A stretch of DNA of 64,000 bases from Conchocele bisecta (lineage: Eukaryota > Mollusca > Bivalvia > Lucinida > Thyasiridae), in NCBI GenBank assembly GCA_029237695.1, contig CM055278.1, positions 72,283,188-72,347,187 of the forward strand, written 5' to 3'. Position numbers and translations under genes: made by a program. Each line of letters begins with the position of its first letter. Positions within the stretch are counted from its first letter, which is position 1. Under the pieces are notes generated by a model that worked only from the letters and a program-made list of their open reading frames with translations, was not told where the DNA came from and searched no databases. Positions 27,169-39,963 of this stretch are shown piece after piece.

Positions 27169-27185
27169 TGGCACCCATTACTACT

Positions 27186-27191
27186 AGTATA
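27186..27191. repeat. Right target-site duplication of the Polinton
   Basis: AGTATA follows the last element base. It continues directly into CTTTGAGGG, as in the uninterrupted MITE at 62476-62784. Confidence 0.85.
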
Positions 27192-27445
27192 CTTTGAGGG
27201 ACAAATCTTCAATTTAAGCATAAATTTATTTATTTGTATTATACTGAATTTATTACATTATCACAGCCAATTTGGCTGTGATAATGTAATAAATTCAGTA
27301 TAATAATTCTGCATACTTTCAATCATCAAATATATGCAGTCGTTAGTTCTATATGAAATAAAGCATTTCGGAAAAAATATACTTTGCTAGATAAGTATGC
27401 TTTGCAATGTTGATGAAATATACAGGTATAGGTACATAGCTACTC
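27186..27445 (+). repeat. Right remnant of the MITE that received the Polinton
   Basis: Continues the family from AGTATACTTTGAGGG through the central palindrome (CAGCCAATTTGGCTG, 27260s-27280s) to GCAATGTTGATGAAAT and a degraded terminus. Confidence 0.85.
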
Positions 27446-27734
27446 ATTGAAAAAAAGCATAGATTGACCCATAACAAAATAGTTTGTCAGACGTTGATGC
27501 TGTTATTCTGTTTCAGTGTCAATTAGTTTTCTAAAACCTACTTTCGCTGATACTGAAGTTCGTGATCAATCCATATTCAAAAACACTAATTAGGATGCCG
27601 GTTCATTGACAGTATACTGGTTGCATGGCAATAGGGTACGTTGGATTCTCTAATAAAGCGGAACTCGCGTTTTTGTGTGAATTACTCATATTACACGTGT
27701 TAACTATCAACAGTCGGCAACACTAGCTTATACA

Positions 27735-27905
27735 TAGCCGCCTGCGTTAATCGTGCCTAGATTATCAATGTTAACTCGCAATCAAGCAAACCGATTGTTT
27801 AGCCATTTCCAACTCGCATTCAACCAACTTAATTGTCTGAGCTATAGCACATCTCAGACTGAGCCAATCAATCTGCTTGACTTCAAACACACTATTCAAG
27901 TAGAA
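27735..27905 (+). repeat. GCCTGCGTTAATC-family MITE copy
   Basis: Begins CCGCCTGCGTTAATCGTGCC; central AGCTATAGCACATCTCAG. Confidence 0.7.
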
Positions 27906-28210
27906 CAATCTGAAAACCCTCTTTGTTTTGTTTGTTTGTTGCTGTTTAACGGCCTATCAACAGCTAATGTCATTTAAGGCCGGACGAACGGGTTCGATCC
28001 CATCTTCAACCTTTTGCATTGGGAGGAAAATTCAAACACCAGAACGGAATGTTTACATCGAAAATAAAATATATTCAGCCCTGAAAGTAGAACAACCAGA
28101 CCTGGTGCTATGTCTATAGCACACCAAACCCACTTGGCCCATTCTCCTAAAGGTAGGATTACGAATAATCGTAATATTCATACAAAAATGACAATGACGT
28201 ACCTGAGGCC

Positions 28211-28462
28211 AAACCTGTGGGCCGTTTCATTAAACTTCGTACGACTAAAATGTTCGTAAGTGCAGAATTATGATAGTCTGGAAATTCCACATTAACACAC
28301 TGTTTTCTTGTAAACAATTATTGGATTTACATTTATTTAGCATAGGCTGCATATGCAGCCTATGCTCAATAAATGTAAATTCATCAATTGAAATTTCCAG
28401 ACGATTCTAAATTTGCACTTACGAACATTTTAGTCGTACGAAGCTTAGTGAAACGGTCTCCG
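28211..28462 (+). repeat. CGTACGACTAAAATG-family MITE copy
   Basis: Full-length, with central GCATAGGCTGCATATGCAGC. Confidence 0.85.
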
Positions 28463-28778
28463 GTCGGGATGAACCCCGATTGTTTCCATCTGACACCCAA
28501 GCAGGTGGATAGAAACCCACGTGACCTATACTCGGTAATTATATTATATCTGGATCAACCGCAGTTTGCCAAAGTCAATAACCGGTTATCATATCTAAAC
28601 GGTTCAGTTATACAAAATACAATAATATTCAATTATCTAAAATGACTATCAATCATTAATTCCACTGGGAGGGAATATCTATTGTATCCATGGAAATCGT
28701 CTATACTAACACCATTGCAGATTACAATTAGATGCCTTATGGTTTTGCGGTGATTGTTATAACGATAGGAATTCAGAG

Positions 28779-29000
28779 GGCCGTTTCACTAACTTCGTAC
28801 GACTAAAATGTTGGTAAGTCCAAACTTATGATAGTCTGTAAATTGCATATTAAAACTGTTTTCTTGTAAACAATTATTGCATTTACATTTATGCAGCCTA
28901 TGCTCAATAAATGTAAATTCATCAATTGAAATTTCCAGACGATCCTCAATTTTAACTTACGAACAGTTTATTTTAGTCGTACAAAGTTTAGTGAAAAGGG
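28779..29000 (+). repeat. CGTACGACTAAAATG-family MITE copy
   Basis: One side of the central palindrome is deleted (ATTTATGCAGCCTATGCTC). Confidence 0.8.
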
Positions 29001-29167
29001 TCACAAGAGAAGAATTACCATAAGAGTAAAGTAGTAAGCATTACATATGCATGTATTGTTTTATATACATATAGTTTAGGTTCAGCCCATTCCTTTCGGA
29101 ATACACGTTTACGGGTATGAAATTTATTAAATATTTTATTTATACTTTTGTTATTTCTCAATAAAAG

Positions 29168-29240
29168 TATATGTTGTGACCACTCATTTGAACCGTCTCG
29201 GCGAGACGGTTCAAATGGTGGTCACGACATATACTTCTGA
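29168..29240. repeat. Palindrome (GTTGTGACCACTCATTTGAA family)
   Basis: ~70-bp foldback centred on CGTCTCGGCGAGACG. A second copy lies at 40879-40950. Confidence 0.8.
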
Positions 29241-30237
29241 GCGCATAGAAGGAAACTATTTAGGATTTTCCGCAAACATAATGGCGTATCCTTAGCATGC
29301 AAAGGATTAAACTAACGATGGGAATAGCTTCAATGTTGCGTATAAAATGATGAGATTGGGGTAGCAATTGAAGGCTCAGTGTAATAACGGGGCTAACTTC
29401 ATGAGGGAGTTAGCGCCCTTGTTCCACTAGCCATCTAAGTTTAATATAATCGTACTTATGACCTGTAACTATACACGTACTGGCACAGTTCGTGACACAA
29501 ATGAACAGGATCAACACCATTCGCCATTCCAGCAATGACACCCGTCTTTTGTATATCAAGCGTTATCAAGCTACATGTACATGTACATGCGTGTGTTATT
29601 TGATCTGGAGCTACACCGTTGACATATTCCATAAGCTCAATTGTACAGACACCCGGCTACAAATATACAGGTGTAAGTTTGAGTTAGGTTCTTGAATGTA
29701 TATACTCAGTTGTATGTTCGTTGATTGCAATCAAATTTGCATGAAAACGTGACACTTGCAAAATGTTTTCTGATCACCCCTTGCAGACTCGCCGTCCGCC
29801 GTAACCTGCATAAATAGCGGACCAATTTGATTAAAGGAATCAACATAAATGAATCCAGTGGACCAAGTGGCATGCAATATAGATACAAGAGACAGTCGGA
29901 TGATATTGTGGTGGTCGCCTCGGACGTTTGTTGTGTCTATGCGTATGTCATGGAAAATAGACACATCAAACTCGGAGGCGGCGACAACACAATGTTAACT
30001 TGTTCTGCTTCCACTAGTTACAGTGGTCTGCATCGATTCGTGGTTCATTTGCTCACTAACATTTCTCTCCATTTCCATTCAATCCATTTTTCTCTCTCAC
30101 CTCACTCTCCCTGAGCCCCGCTGCCTTTAACTACATGTATAGCACATTCACTTGGTAATTTTGCAAACAAAGACAAAATGGAAAGTTTCGTAGACACTCT
30201 ACTTATGTAGATTAGACCATCGAGGACATGAGATGGT
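29241..30237. other. No gene; short inverted repeats
   Basis: Partial foldback around 29900-29990 (GTGGTCGCCTCGGACG / TCGGAGGCGGCGACAAC). No supported coding region. Confidence 0.5.
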
Positions 30238-30257
30238 ATGGTGGTCGCCGGCTCGGA

Positions 30258-30340
30258 CATGTGTTTTATTCCAAATGCTCCGGCTGCCTCTCACCTTAAG
30301 GTGAGAGGCAGCCGGAGCATTTGGAATAAAACACATGTAA
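30258..30340. repeat. Near-perfect ~80-bp palindrome
   Basis: ACATGTGTTTTATTCCAAAT runs through CACCTTAAGGTG to its complement. Confidence 0.9.
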
Positions 30341-30372
30341 TAGTGATACTTAAGTACCACTATTACGCCTAT

Positions 30373-30585
30373 ATATATACATGTACACCACCGCCTGCGT
30401 TAATTTTGCCGATATTTGTAAACTCAATGTGTTATTACAAAATACTTGGGTACAGTGTTTCAAAGTAAGCAGTTTGATTGGCTGGGCCTCAGCTGTGCTA
30501 CAGCTCAGGCACAGCCAATCAAACTGAGTTAAATAATGCCAACATATGTTCAGAAACGTTGGAAAGATTAAAGCAGGCGATAGTG
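30373..30585 (+). repeat. GCCTGCGTTAATC-family MITE copy
   Basis: Central CTCAGCTGTGCTACAGCTCAG. Confidence 0.75.
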
Positions 30586-30789
30586 TACCAAACGTACGAA
30601 CTAAATATATAATCTCTCACCCTAGTCTGAAACCGTTGTAAACTAAATACAGTTTAAATTTAGAGAGTAAATCGTTAAATATCGTTAAATATCGTGTCTA
30701 CGCGCACGGTAAAATATTACCGTCAATTTCCTTATCTTGTATTAATCAATGGCCGAACATTGTCTGTATAATAAATATGTGGCCGTGGC

Positions 30790-31075
30790 TGGAGAATTGA
30801 GTCTTATCGGTTATGCGAACTGTGTAGATCCAGACCAGCATGTGCACCCGCACAGTCTGATCAGGATCTGCACTTTTCGTCAGTCCATCAATGAAACGCC
30901 TGGTATGCTTCTAAAAAGCATATATATAGTCATCAGGCTACTTGAGTGTGATATTTTATCAGGAACTACATCAGTGTTATGGGTTATGCGAACAGTGTAG
31001 ATCCAGACCAGCCTGTGCTTCCACACAGTCTGATTAGGATCTGCACTGTTCGACAGTCCATCAATGAAACGCCCG
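30790..31075 (+). repeat. Two ~180-bp units with satellite core
   Basis: Both contain GTGTAGATCCAGACCAGC, TCTGATTAGGATCTGCAC-like sequence and AAAGCATATATATAGTCATC. Confidence 0.8.
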
Positions 31076-31108
31076 GTATGCTTCTAAAAGCATATATATA
31101 GTCATCAG

Positions 31109-31352
31109 GGGGGCCGTATCAATAAACTTCGTACGACTAAATGTTCGTAAGTGCAAAATTATGAAAGTCTGTCAATTTCACATTATCAATGTTTTCTTGT
31201 AAACAATCGTTGGTTTTACATTTATTGAGCATAGGTTGCATATGCAACCTATGCTCAATAAATGTAAATCCATCAATTGCAATTTCCAGAAGATCCTAAA
31301 TTTGTACTTACGAACATTTCAGTCGTACGAAGTTTAGTGAAACGGCCCCCTG
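31109..31352 (+). repeat. CGTACGACTAAAATG-family MITE copy
   Basis: Full-length with compensated centre GCATAGGTTGCATATGCAAC. Confidence 0.85.
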
Positions 31353-32326
31353 GCTATTTGAGTCTTCTATTTGATGCGGCGCTATAGTGTACACTAATCA
31401 CAAATCACATAAACCCCCATTTCTCCGGTCACAGTCACATACGTATAGGCTGGTGGGTTCCACCAGGCCGGATCAATACCAAGCTCGGCTCTCCATGAAC
31501 CGTGCAGATTAATTGACTGAATATGATTTACAATTACTTCAACAATTCCCCGCCTCATGAATACGTCGCTCGCGGGAAATAAACCTACGGACGCCCATTA
31601 CGGTCCTAGTTTATTTTGTTATTTCAATTTGTTCAACGTAATACCATGATTTTGAAAGATATTATTTTGAATTTTATAGATGTTATCTTGAATTTTCAAA
31701 ATACAGCTGAATCTAATTATCTCGATATACTTGCTTATCTCGATATACGTCCCCGGTCCCGGCAGAATTCCCTATATATATCATACATTTTACTCCTGAT
31801 AACTCGATATCGGTTTAGTCGAAGTGGAAATCGAGTCCCGATAGTATGTTTCCTTCACATTTGTATTCTGATATGTCGATGCGAAAATTAAGCGCCCGGC
31901 GCCGCCAAGTCTGAATCAGCGCGATTATCTCAGGTAAGTTTTCACACGTCTATATAAAGACCGCTAAAATGCAAAAGCATTTAAACCATAATTAATCAAT
32001 TACACTTAATGTGATATCAAATCTCTTTTCACAGAAAAATGAATTAAGCGGTGTATCAATAAGTAAATCGTCTGTTAGTTACGAAAACAGCTTAGAACTA
32101 GAGCAGCTGAAGCTGCATCAACGGTTTGAGGCTTGATGTACTGACAAACGTACACTGGCAAAGTGATTAGAAGACATTGCCAATGACGAAAACATATGAA
32201 ACTCAAAAAAAATTGATGCAATTCCAATGAAATTGAAAAAATAAAGTTTTGTATTTTCAGAATCGCTTGACTATCCTAAGCATTTTTCATTATATAACGT
32301 TCTACGAAATGTGTACCGTTAACCCC

Positions 32327-32668
32327 CTAGTCTGACATTGAAGTTGAGACGATTCTAAAGCACTCACAGCATGTCAGTTCGTATATAAAATGAAAATTGT
32401 TTAAGTTCGAGTCCAAATCTAAATCTCCACGTAACTCGTTCCATTTGGTGATTTGGTCGCCAATATTAACCACTATATCTCTCTCTCTGTACTGCCTGTC
32501 CCTCAGACATTTCGCCTTTTTTTTGGCCGACGCCGTTTCATACAATTTCCGTCCTGGACGTTTCGACATGTTGATATTCTTGTTTACATATTGGGAAGCC
32601 GACTGGCGCGCGTAGTATACTGCGCATGCGCACCGCAAGCCGTGATGTGAAAGTCGTCGTCCACGCAC
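32327..32668 (-). CDS. Putative small basic protein or exon (duplicate 1)
   Basis: 113 codons, identical to 34727-35068. From the internal Met (MSKRPGRKLYETASAKKKAK) it is basic, followed by RERDIVVNIGDQITKWNELR. This resembles an N-terminal block seen in uncharacterised invertebrate proteins with K/R-rich starts followed by a 'NIG..F..W..L' motif. That suggests a first exon of a gene or transposon protein. No splice donor was assigned. It may be only a fragment carried by the duplication. Confidence 0.4.
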   Translation of the reverse strand: MRGRRLSHHGLRCACAVYYARQSASQYVNKNINMSKRPGRKLYETASAKKKAKCLRDRQYRERDIVVNIGDQITKWNELRGDLDLDSNLNNFHFIYELTCCECFRIVSTSMSD

Positions 32669-33028
32669 ATTATCAAAATAGACTGTTACCGCCGCGCGTC
32701 GCTAACAGTAAATTGATAATTAATAAATGATTATATTTGTATAGCGGGCACTCGTAATGTTTAGAACTGGTGGAATAGTGACATAATTATACACATTATT
32801 TAATTCCTATAAAGAACATTTTGTGCCTACTGCGTGGGCATGTACCTTTAACAAACGCTGGTCAGTGGTCGCATAGAGTTAACACGCGAAGTGTGCCATC
32901 CAACTCTAGACAGTGACCTCATGAACTTAACACGTTGCTAAGATCAAAGGATTTAGCCGCAGCCACAGGCATTCGGCCTGTTTCGGATTTCATCGGTATA
33001 ATTATCATGATTATGTTGAACAACAAAG

Positions 33029-36000
33029 AAAATAAAAAAATGAAAGAACCAAACTTCAAATGCCTACAACTCTCTCATTTGGGCAGATAGCCAAAAACTA
33101 CCAGCGAAGCGGAGATAGAGAATTTTGTTGGCTTTTTAATGGAAAAAAAATATTTGAAATCGGTTAGATAATAACAAAGTTATGAACATTTCAAATTTGA
33201 AAAATTGAAAAAAAAACGTCCAAGTTTGAAAGGCAATAGAATCGGAACTCTTCAAGCTATAGCTCTGAAAAGTATCATCTTTTGTGCGGATGAATGTCCC
33301 GCGTCACGCTGTCAAAAAATTATGTTGCTGAGATTACTGTACAAATTGGAAACTGTTTTCGAAGACCACCCGTTAAAATAAAAAAGAAAATCCGAAATTG
33401 TTGATTTTTTTCATTTTTCTCATCTTCACATGTCAATAGCTCTCTCATTTGAGCAGATAGCCAATAACGGCCAGGCAAACGAAGATAGAGATTTCTCGCA
33501 GCTTTCGAATACAAAAAGAATTTTTGAAATCGGTTGGAAAATAAGGAAGTTATAGGGAATTATATGATATATGACGTCACTTCCGGTTTCGTAAAAAGTG
33601 ACGTCATGAGAATTCTGAAAATTGAGTTATTCCCGTCTCACTGTTGATGCGAATCGGTATTCAAAATTTGAAGTCGATCCGACCAGCGGTTTGGTCTGTA
33701 GTCTCGACGGCTGAATAAAAAGAAAAAGAAAAAGAAAAAAAAAACCAACGAAAACAAAAGGTTTGAGGAATCAAATTCCTCAAACCTAATAAAAAAATGA
33801 AAGAACCAAACTTCAAATACCTACAACTCTCTCATTTGGGCAGATAGCCAAAAACTACCAGCGAAGCGGAGATAGAGAATTTTGTTGGCTTTTTAATGGA
33901 AAAAAAAATATTTGAAATCGGTTAGATAATAACAAAGTTATGAACATTTCAAATTTGAAAAATTGAAAAATAAACGTCCAAGTTTGAAAGGCAATAGAAT
34001 CGGAACTCTTCAAGCTATAGCTCTGAAAAGTATCATCTTTTGTGCGGATGAATGTCCCGCGTCACGCTGTCAAAAAATTATGTTGCTGAGATTACTGTAC
34101 AAATTGGAAACTGTTTTCGAAGACCACCCGTTAAAATAAAAAAGAAAATCCGAAATTGTTGATTTTTTTCATTTTTCTCATCTTCACATGTCAATAGCTC
34201 TCTCATTTGAGCAGATAGCCAATAACGGCCAGGCAAACGAAGATAGAGATTTCTCGCAGATTTCGAATACAAAAAGAATTTTTGAAATCGGTTGGAAAAT
34301 AAGGAAGTTATAGGGAATTATATGATATATGACGTCACTTCCGGTTTCGTAAAAAGTGACGTCATGAGAATTCTGAAAATTGAGTTATTCCCGTCTCACT
34401 GTTGATGCGAATCGGTATACAAAATTTGAAGTCGATCCGACCAGCGGTTTGGGCTGTAGTCTCGACGGCTGAATAAAAAGAAAAAGAAAAAGAAAAACTA
34501 GAGCAGCTGAAGCTGCATCAACGGTTTGAGGCTTGATGTACTGACAAACGTACACTGGCAAAGTGATTAGAAGACATTGCCAATGACTAAAACATATTAA
34601 ACTCAAAAAAAATTGATGCAATTCCAATGAAATTGAAAAAATAAAGTTTTGTATTTTCAGAATCGCTTGACTATCCTAAGCATTTTTCATTATATAACGT
34701 TCTACGAAATGTGTACCGTTAACCCCCTAGTCTGACATTGAAGTTGAGACGATTCTAAAGCACTCACAGCATGTCAGTTCGTATATAAAATGAAAATTGT
34801 TTAAGTTCGAGTCCAAATCTAAATCTCCACGTAACTCGTTCCATTTGGTGATTTGGTCGCCAATATTAACCACTATATCTCTCTCTCTGTACTGCCTGTC
34901 CCTCAGACATTTCGCCTTTTTTTTGGCCGACGCCGTTTCATACAATTTCCGTCCTGGACGTTTCGACATGTTGATATTCTTGTTTACATATTGGGAAGCC
35001 GACTGGCGCGCGTAGTATACTGCGCATGCGCACCGCAAGCCGTGATGTGAAAGTCGTCGTCCACGCACATTATCAAAATAGACTGTTACCGCCGCGCGTC
35101 GCTAACAGTAAATTGATAATTAATAAATGATTATATTTGTATAGCGGGCACTCGTAATGTTTAGAACTGGTGGAATAGTGACATAATTATACACTTATTT
35201 AATTCCTATAAAGAACATTTTGTGCCTACTGCGTGGGCATGTACAAACGCTGGTCAGTGGTCGCATAGAGTTAACACGCGAAGTGTGCCATCCAACTCTA
35301 GACAGTGACCTCATGAACTTAACACGTTGCTAAGATCAAAGGATTTAGCCGCAGCCACAGGCATTCGGCCTGTTTCGGCTTTCATCGGTATAATTATCAT
35401 GATCATGTTGAACAACAAAGAAAATAAAAAAATGAAAGAACCAAACTTCAAATGCCTACAACTCTCTCATTTGGGCAGATAGCCAAAAACTACCAGCGAA
35501 ACGGAGATAGAGAATTTTGTTGGCTTTTTAATGGAAAAAACATATTTGAAATCGGTTAGATAATAACAAAGTTATGAACATTTCAAATTTGAAAAATTTA
35601 AAAAAAAAACTTCAAATGCATGTAGCTCTCTCATTTGAGCAGATAGCTAAAAACTACCAGTGATGCGGAGATAGAGAATTTTATTGGCTTTTTAATGCAA
35701 AAAAAATATTTGAAATCGGTTGAATAATAAGGAAGTTATGACCATTTCAATTTTTTTTAAAAACTTCAAATGCCTACAACTCTCTCATTTGGGCAGATAG
35801 CCTAAAACTACCAGCAAAGCGGAGATAGAGAATTTTGTTGGCTTTTTAATGCAAAAACAATATTTGAAATCGGTTAGATAATAAAAAAGTTATGACCATT
35901 TCAAATTTGAAAAATTGAAAAACAAACGTCCAAGTTTGAAAGACAATAGAATCAGAACTATTCAAGCCATTGCTCTGAAAAATATCATCTTCTGTGCGGA

Positions 36001-36416
36001 TGAATGTCCCGCGTGACGCTGTCAAAAAATTATGTTGCTGAGATTAATGTACAAATTGGAAACTGTTTTCAAAGACCACCCGTTAAAATAAAATAAAAAT
36101 CTGAAATTGTTGATTTTTTTCATTTTTCTCAAATTCACATGTCTATAGCTCTCTCATTTGAGCCAAACATTGTCAACGAAGTGAAGGTAGAGAATTCTCG
36201 CAGCTTTACAATTCAAAAAGAATTTTTGAAATCGGTTGGAAAATAAGGAAGTTATAGGGAATTATATGATATATGACGTCACTTCCGGTTTCGTAAAAAG
36301 TGACGTCATGAGAATTCTGAAAATTGCGTTATTCTCGTCTCACTGTTGATGCGAATCGGTATACAAAATTTGAAGTCGATCCGACCAGCGGTTTGGGCTG
36401 TAGACTGAAGGGCTGA

Positions 36417-36453
<37 letters not shown>

Positions 36454-37527
36454 AACGAAAACAAAAGGTTTGAGGAATCAAATTCCTCAAACCTAACAAA
36501 AGGTTTGAGGAATCAAATTCCTCAAACCTAATACAAAAATGAAAGAATCAAACTTCAAATGCCTACAACTCTCTCATTTGGGCAGATAGCCAAAAACTAC
36601 CAGTGAAGCGGAGATAGAGAATTTTGTTGGCTTTTTAATGGAAAAAAAATATTTGAAATCGGTTAGATAATAACAAAGTTATGAACATTTAAAATTTGAA
36701 AAATTGAAAAAAAAACGTCCAAGTTTGAAAGGCAATAGAATCGGAACTCTTCAAGCTATAGCGGAGATAGAGAATTTTATTGGCTTTTTAATGCAAAAAA
36801 AATATTTGAAATCGGTTGAATAATAAGGAAGTTATGACCATTTCAATTTTTTTTAAAAACTTCAAATGCCTACAACTCTCTCATTTGGGCAGATAGCCAA
36901 AAACTACCAGGGAAATGGAGATAGAGAATTTTGTTGGCTTTTTAATGCAAAAAAAATATTTGAAATCGGTTAGAATAATAAAAAAGTTATGACCATTTCA
37001 AATTTGAAAAATTGAAAAATTGAAAAAAAACGTCCAAGTTTGAAAGACAATAGAATCAGAACTATTCAAGCCATTGCTCTGAAAAATATCATCTTCTGTG
37101 CGGATGAATGTCCCGCGTGACGCTGTCAAAAAATTATGTTGCTGAGATTACTGTACAAATTGGAAACTGTTTTCAAAGACCACCCGTTAAAATAAAATAA
37201 AAATCTGAAATTGTTGATTTTTTTCATTTTTCTCAATTTCACATGTCTATAGCTCTCTCATTTGAGCAGATAGCCAAACATTGTCAGCGAAGCGAAGATA
37301 GAAAATTCTCGCAGCTTTACAATTCAAAAAGAATTTTTGAAATCGGTTGGAAAATAAGGAAGTTATAGGAAATTATATGATATATGACGTCACTTCCGGT
37401 TTCGTAAAAAGTGACGTCATGAGAATTCTGAAAATTGCGTTATTCTCGTCTCACTGTTGATGCGAATCGGTATGCAAAATTTGAAGTCGATCCGACCAGC
37501 GGTTTGGGCTGTAGACTGAAGGGCTGA

Positions 37528-37562
<35 letters not shown>

Positions 37563-37680
37563 AACGAATACAATAGGTTTTCGGCGCAGCGGAAAGCCGC
37601 CTCAAACCTAAAAAGAAAAAGAAAAAAAAAAACAACGAAAACAAAAGGTTTGAGGAATCAAATTCCTCAAACCTAATAAA
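33029..37680 (+). repeat. Array of four A-tailed retroposon-like units
   Basis: Units start near 33029, 33787, 35428 and 36530 with ATGAAAGAACCAAACTTCAA or similar. They share TATATGACGTCACTTCCGGT near the 3' part and end in an A-rich tail: AAAAAG repeats at 33716 and 34474, poly-A at 36420 and 37530. Units 3 and 4 have extra internal copies of the CTCTCTCATTTGGGCAGATA module. A short palindrome TTTGAGGAATCAAATTCCTC separates several units. The poly-A tails suggest spread by reverse transcription, followed by local duplication. Confidence 0.75.
34727..35068 (-). CDS. Putative small basic protein or exon (duplicate 2)
   Basis: Same reading as 32327-32668. The preserved frame reflects recent duplication and not necessarily selection. 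Confidence 0.4.
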   Translation of the reverse strand: MRGRRLSHHGLRCACAVYYARQSASQYVNKNINMSKRPGRKLYETASAKKKAKCLRDRQYRERDIVVNIGDQITKWNELRGDLDLDSNLNNFHFIYELTCCECFRIVSTSMSD

Positions 37681-38021
37681 CTCAAGCCGCGATTTATGAA
37701 AACCCGGAATTAAAGTAAAGAGGCATTTCTGAAGAGATTTTGTTCATATTTTTGACGAGAAATTTGGCGAATTGTTATCTCGAAGTTCGGATATGTCGAT
37801 ATATTTTCATCAGTACATTCGACTTCGAGATAACGAGAATGACCTGTAGTATCTTCAATGTTCAACGTATTTTCCAGACATTTCATGTACAAGACAAGAT
37901 GATCACGAACATTCAATAAATCACCTTGCAAATTGAAGACAAAATCTTGAAAAATCATGAAAACTGATCCTAAATATTCAAGAAAATATTATATTAAATC
38001 CGATTTTGTTTCCAAGTTTAC

Positions 38022-38416
38022 GTGATACATGTACATGTAGATCTACTATATATTACATGTACATGTAGATCTACTATATATTACATGTACATGTAGATCT
38101 ACTATATATTACATGTACATGTAGATCTACTATATATTACATGTACATGTAGATCTACTATATTACATGTTACAGTAGATCTACTATATTACATGTATGT
38201 GATCTACTATATATTCAATGTACATGTAGATCTACTATATAATTACATGTAACATGTAGATTCTACTATATATTAACATGTAACATGTAAGATCTACAAT
38301 ATTATACATGTTACATGATATTCTACTATATATATGTACATTAGATCTACTAATATTACATGTACATGTAGATCTACTATATATTACATGTACATGTAGA
38401 TCTACTATATATTACA
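38022..38416 (+). repeat. 28-bp minisatellite, about 14 units
   Basis: Unit includes ACATGTACATGTAGATCTAC and TATATATT, with a degraded middle (38160-38340) between clean ends. Confidence 0.92.
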
Positions 38417-38736
38417 TGTTGCCCAGTGATTTAACGTGATTCTGGAGGGATTTAATTCCTTGAAGGAAATATTTCCTCCTAGACATTCGCTAGACGTAGT
38501 TGACGTCATGTGTTGACGTCATTTCCGGCGAAGAAACAATTCATACGATTTACGTCAAAATTGTCACTTTTGACAACGTTATAAGCTGGACTAAGAGCAA
38601 ATTTCCTATTTTTCGAAGAGCATGTAATATGCAATTTATATTTTATCCGATTTTTAGATGTCTCGAGAATAAATCCGGTATTTCAAAATGGTAGTTGAAA
38701 AAACTCTATATATTTATAAATAATAATGTTACCCTC

Positions 38737-39693
38737 TGTAGAACCCGCTTTTGTCCATCGACCACTTTTGTTCACGTGTACGATTAAGCCGGGGAAAATA
38801 ACTTAGTCGTTTTTTAATCAAATTAAACCTTATAGGGCGTCGTTGAATAACTTAGACAATTTTGAAGACGTTTTGATATCGGTGAACTTTAGTGGGCGAC
38901 AAAAGTGGTTGATGTTAGAACCCACTTTTGTTCATCGACCACTTTTGTTCACGTGTAAAATTAAGACAGGGAAAATAACAGTCGTTTTTTAATCAAATTA
39001 AACCTTACAGGGTTTCGTTTCCGTATTTCCGTGCTATTTATTACATGATAATATATTTAATGCAATTATGATCGGCTTTTAATAAGTGCATATCACTGTA
39101 AGATATACAAGACTATGCAAACGGTATTGTTTACATGTTTATGGGTTGTTTATTATGAATACTTATATAGATTGCTATGTAAAGTTTGTATTGTGTTTCA
39201 GGCAGTAATCTGACTTGGATCAATCGGCCATACTACTAAAAATACCATGCTGTGCTTGTGTGCAAATTTTCACAAATATACCTGGGTGTGCACGATTAGT
39301 GTGCTTATCTGCTTAGCTAATGGTACATGAACCAAAATCAAACTCATTGTATCGACAGCTGCCTAGTGAAGGCGATCGTTCCTTGACCGACGGACTTGTA
39401 AAAGTACTATCAAATTTGTCAGGTCTAATTGGATTAAAAAATGACCAATTATTTCCCCAGGCCTAATCTTGCACGTGAACAATAGTGGTTGATGAACGAT
39501 AGTCGGCTCTAACATCAACCACGTGTTTCGCCCACCAATGTTCACCGATATCAAAACGTCTTCAAAAGTGTCTAAGTTATTCAACGACGCCCTATAAGGT
39601 TTAATTTGATTAAAAAACGACTAAGTTATTTTCCCCGGCTTAATCTTACACGTGAACAATAGTGGTAGATGGACAAAAGCGAGTTCTACACCC
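38737..39693 (+). mobile_element. ~955-bp non-autonomous DNA transposon with ~185-bp TIRs
   Basis: Left arm starts GTAGAACCCGCTTTTGTCCA; right arm ends with the near-complement. An extra partial arm (38915-39010) follows the left one. No transposase frame inside. Confidence 0.75.
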
Positions 39694-39963
39694 TTCTGAA
39701 CGTTTTTTTTGTTATAAGAAATTCCGTCAAATATTGATTTATTTTTGCGGAAAACGATTTTCCTGTGTGAATTTAGCTTGGGCATAAATGGAGGAAAGAT
39801 TCACTACATTTATATGGACTACCAGGCGTGATTAAACTAAAAATTCACCCATAATTAACTAGAATGGAATTTGATATGTTAATTTTGCAACCAATCCAAT
39901 CGTCACGATATGGTTTTTTAGACTAGTCCATTTATGAAAAGGGGGTATGTTTTGTTCTCAAAA

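Larger units (their letters stand above)
5967..27185. mobile_element. Polinton/Maverick virus-like DNA transposon, ~21.2 kb
   Basis: A self-synthesising transposon of the Polinton (Maverick) class. It starts AGTAGTAATGGG and ends with the reverse complement. It has long TIRs and a 6-bp target duplication with one mismatch. It encodes the diagnostic set: protein-primed DNA polymerase B, retroviral-type integrase, adenovirus-like cysteine protease, FtsK/HerA-like ATPase and jelly-roll capsid proteins. Morphogenesis and integration genes are mostly on the minus strand (6.6-16 kb). The polymerase and several small genes are on the plus strand (17.6-26.7 kb). Capsid, penton, core and polymerase frames are broken by small indels, so this copy is probably not autonomous, unless the indels are assembly errors. 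It lies inside an older MITE, which fixes both boundaries. Confidence 0.95.
26105..27185 (-). repeat. Polinton right terminal inverted repeat, with extra gene cassette
   Basis: Mirror image of the left arm, beginning at the AATAAA module (26130-26135) after the last main gene. Homology is interrupted between about 26358 and 26808. That interval holds a promoter, a 70-codon Cys-rich gene and a histone-type hairpin that are absent from the left arm. The outer 17 bp plus 104-bp hairpin match the left end. Confidence 0.9.
32095..35425. repeat. 2.4-kb segmental tandem duplication
   Basis: Sequence from about 32098 recurs from about 34498 with very few differences over more than 900 bp (offset 2,400). 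Each copy holds the same 113-codon minus-strand frame. The stretch between is filled by two A-tailed units, so the duplication spans one 32.1-34.5 kb block. Confidence 0.9.

Noticed and set aside
27985..28010. tRNA B-box-like GGGTTCGATCCC
   Set aside because: No A-box or cloverleaf at the right distance.
38022..38416. Regular 28-bp repeats as a CRISPR array
   Set aside because: Units abut with no spacers, the DNA is animal nuclear, and no cas genes are present. It is a minisatellite.
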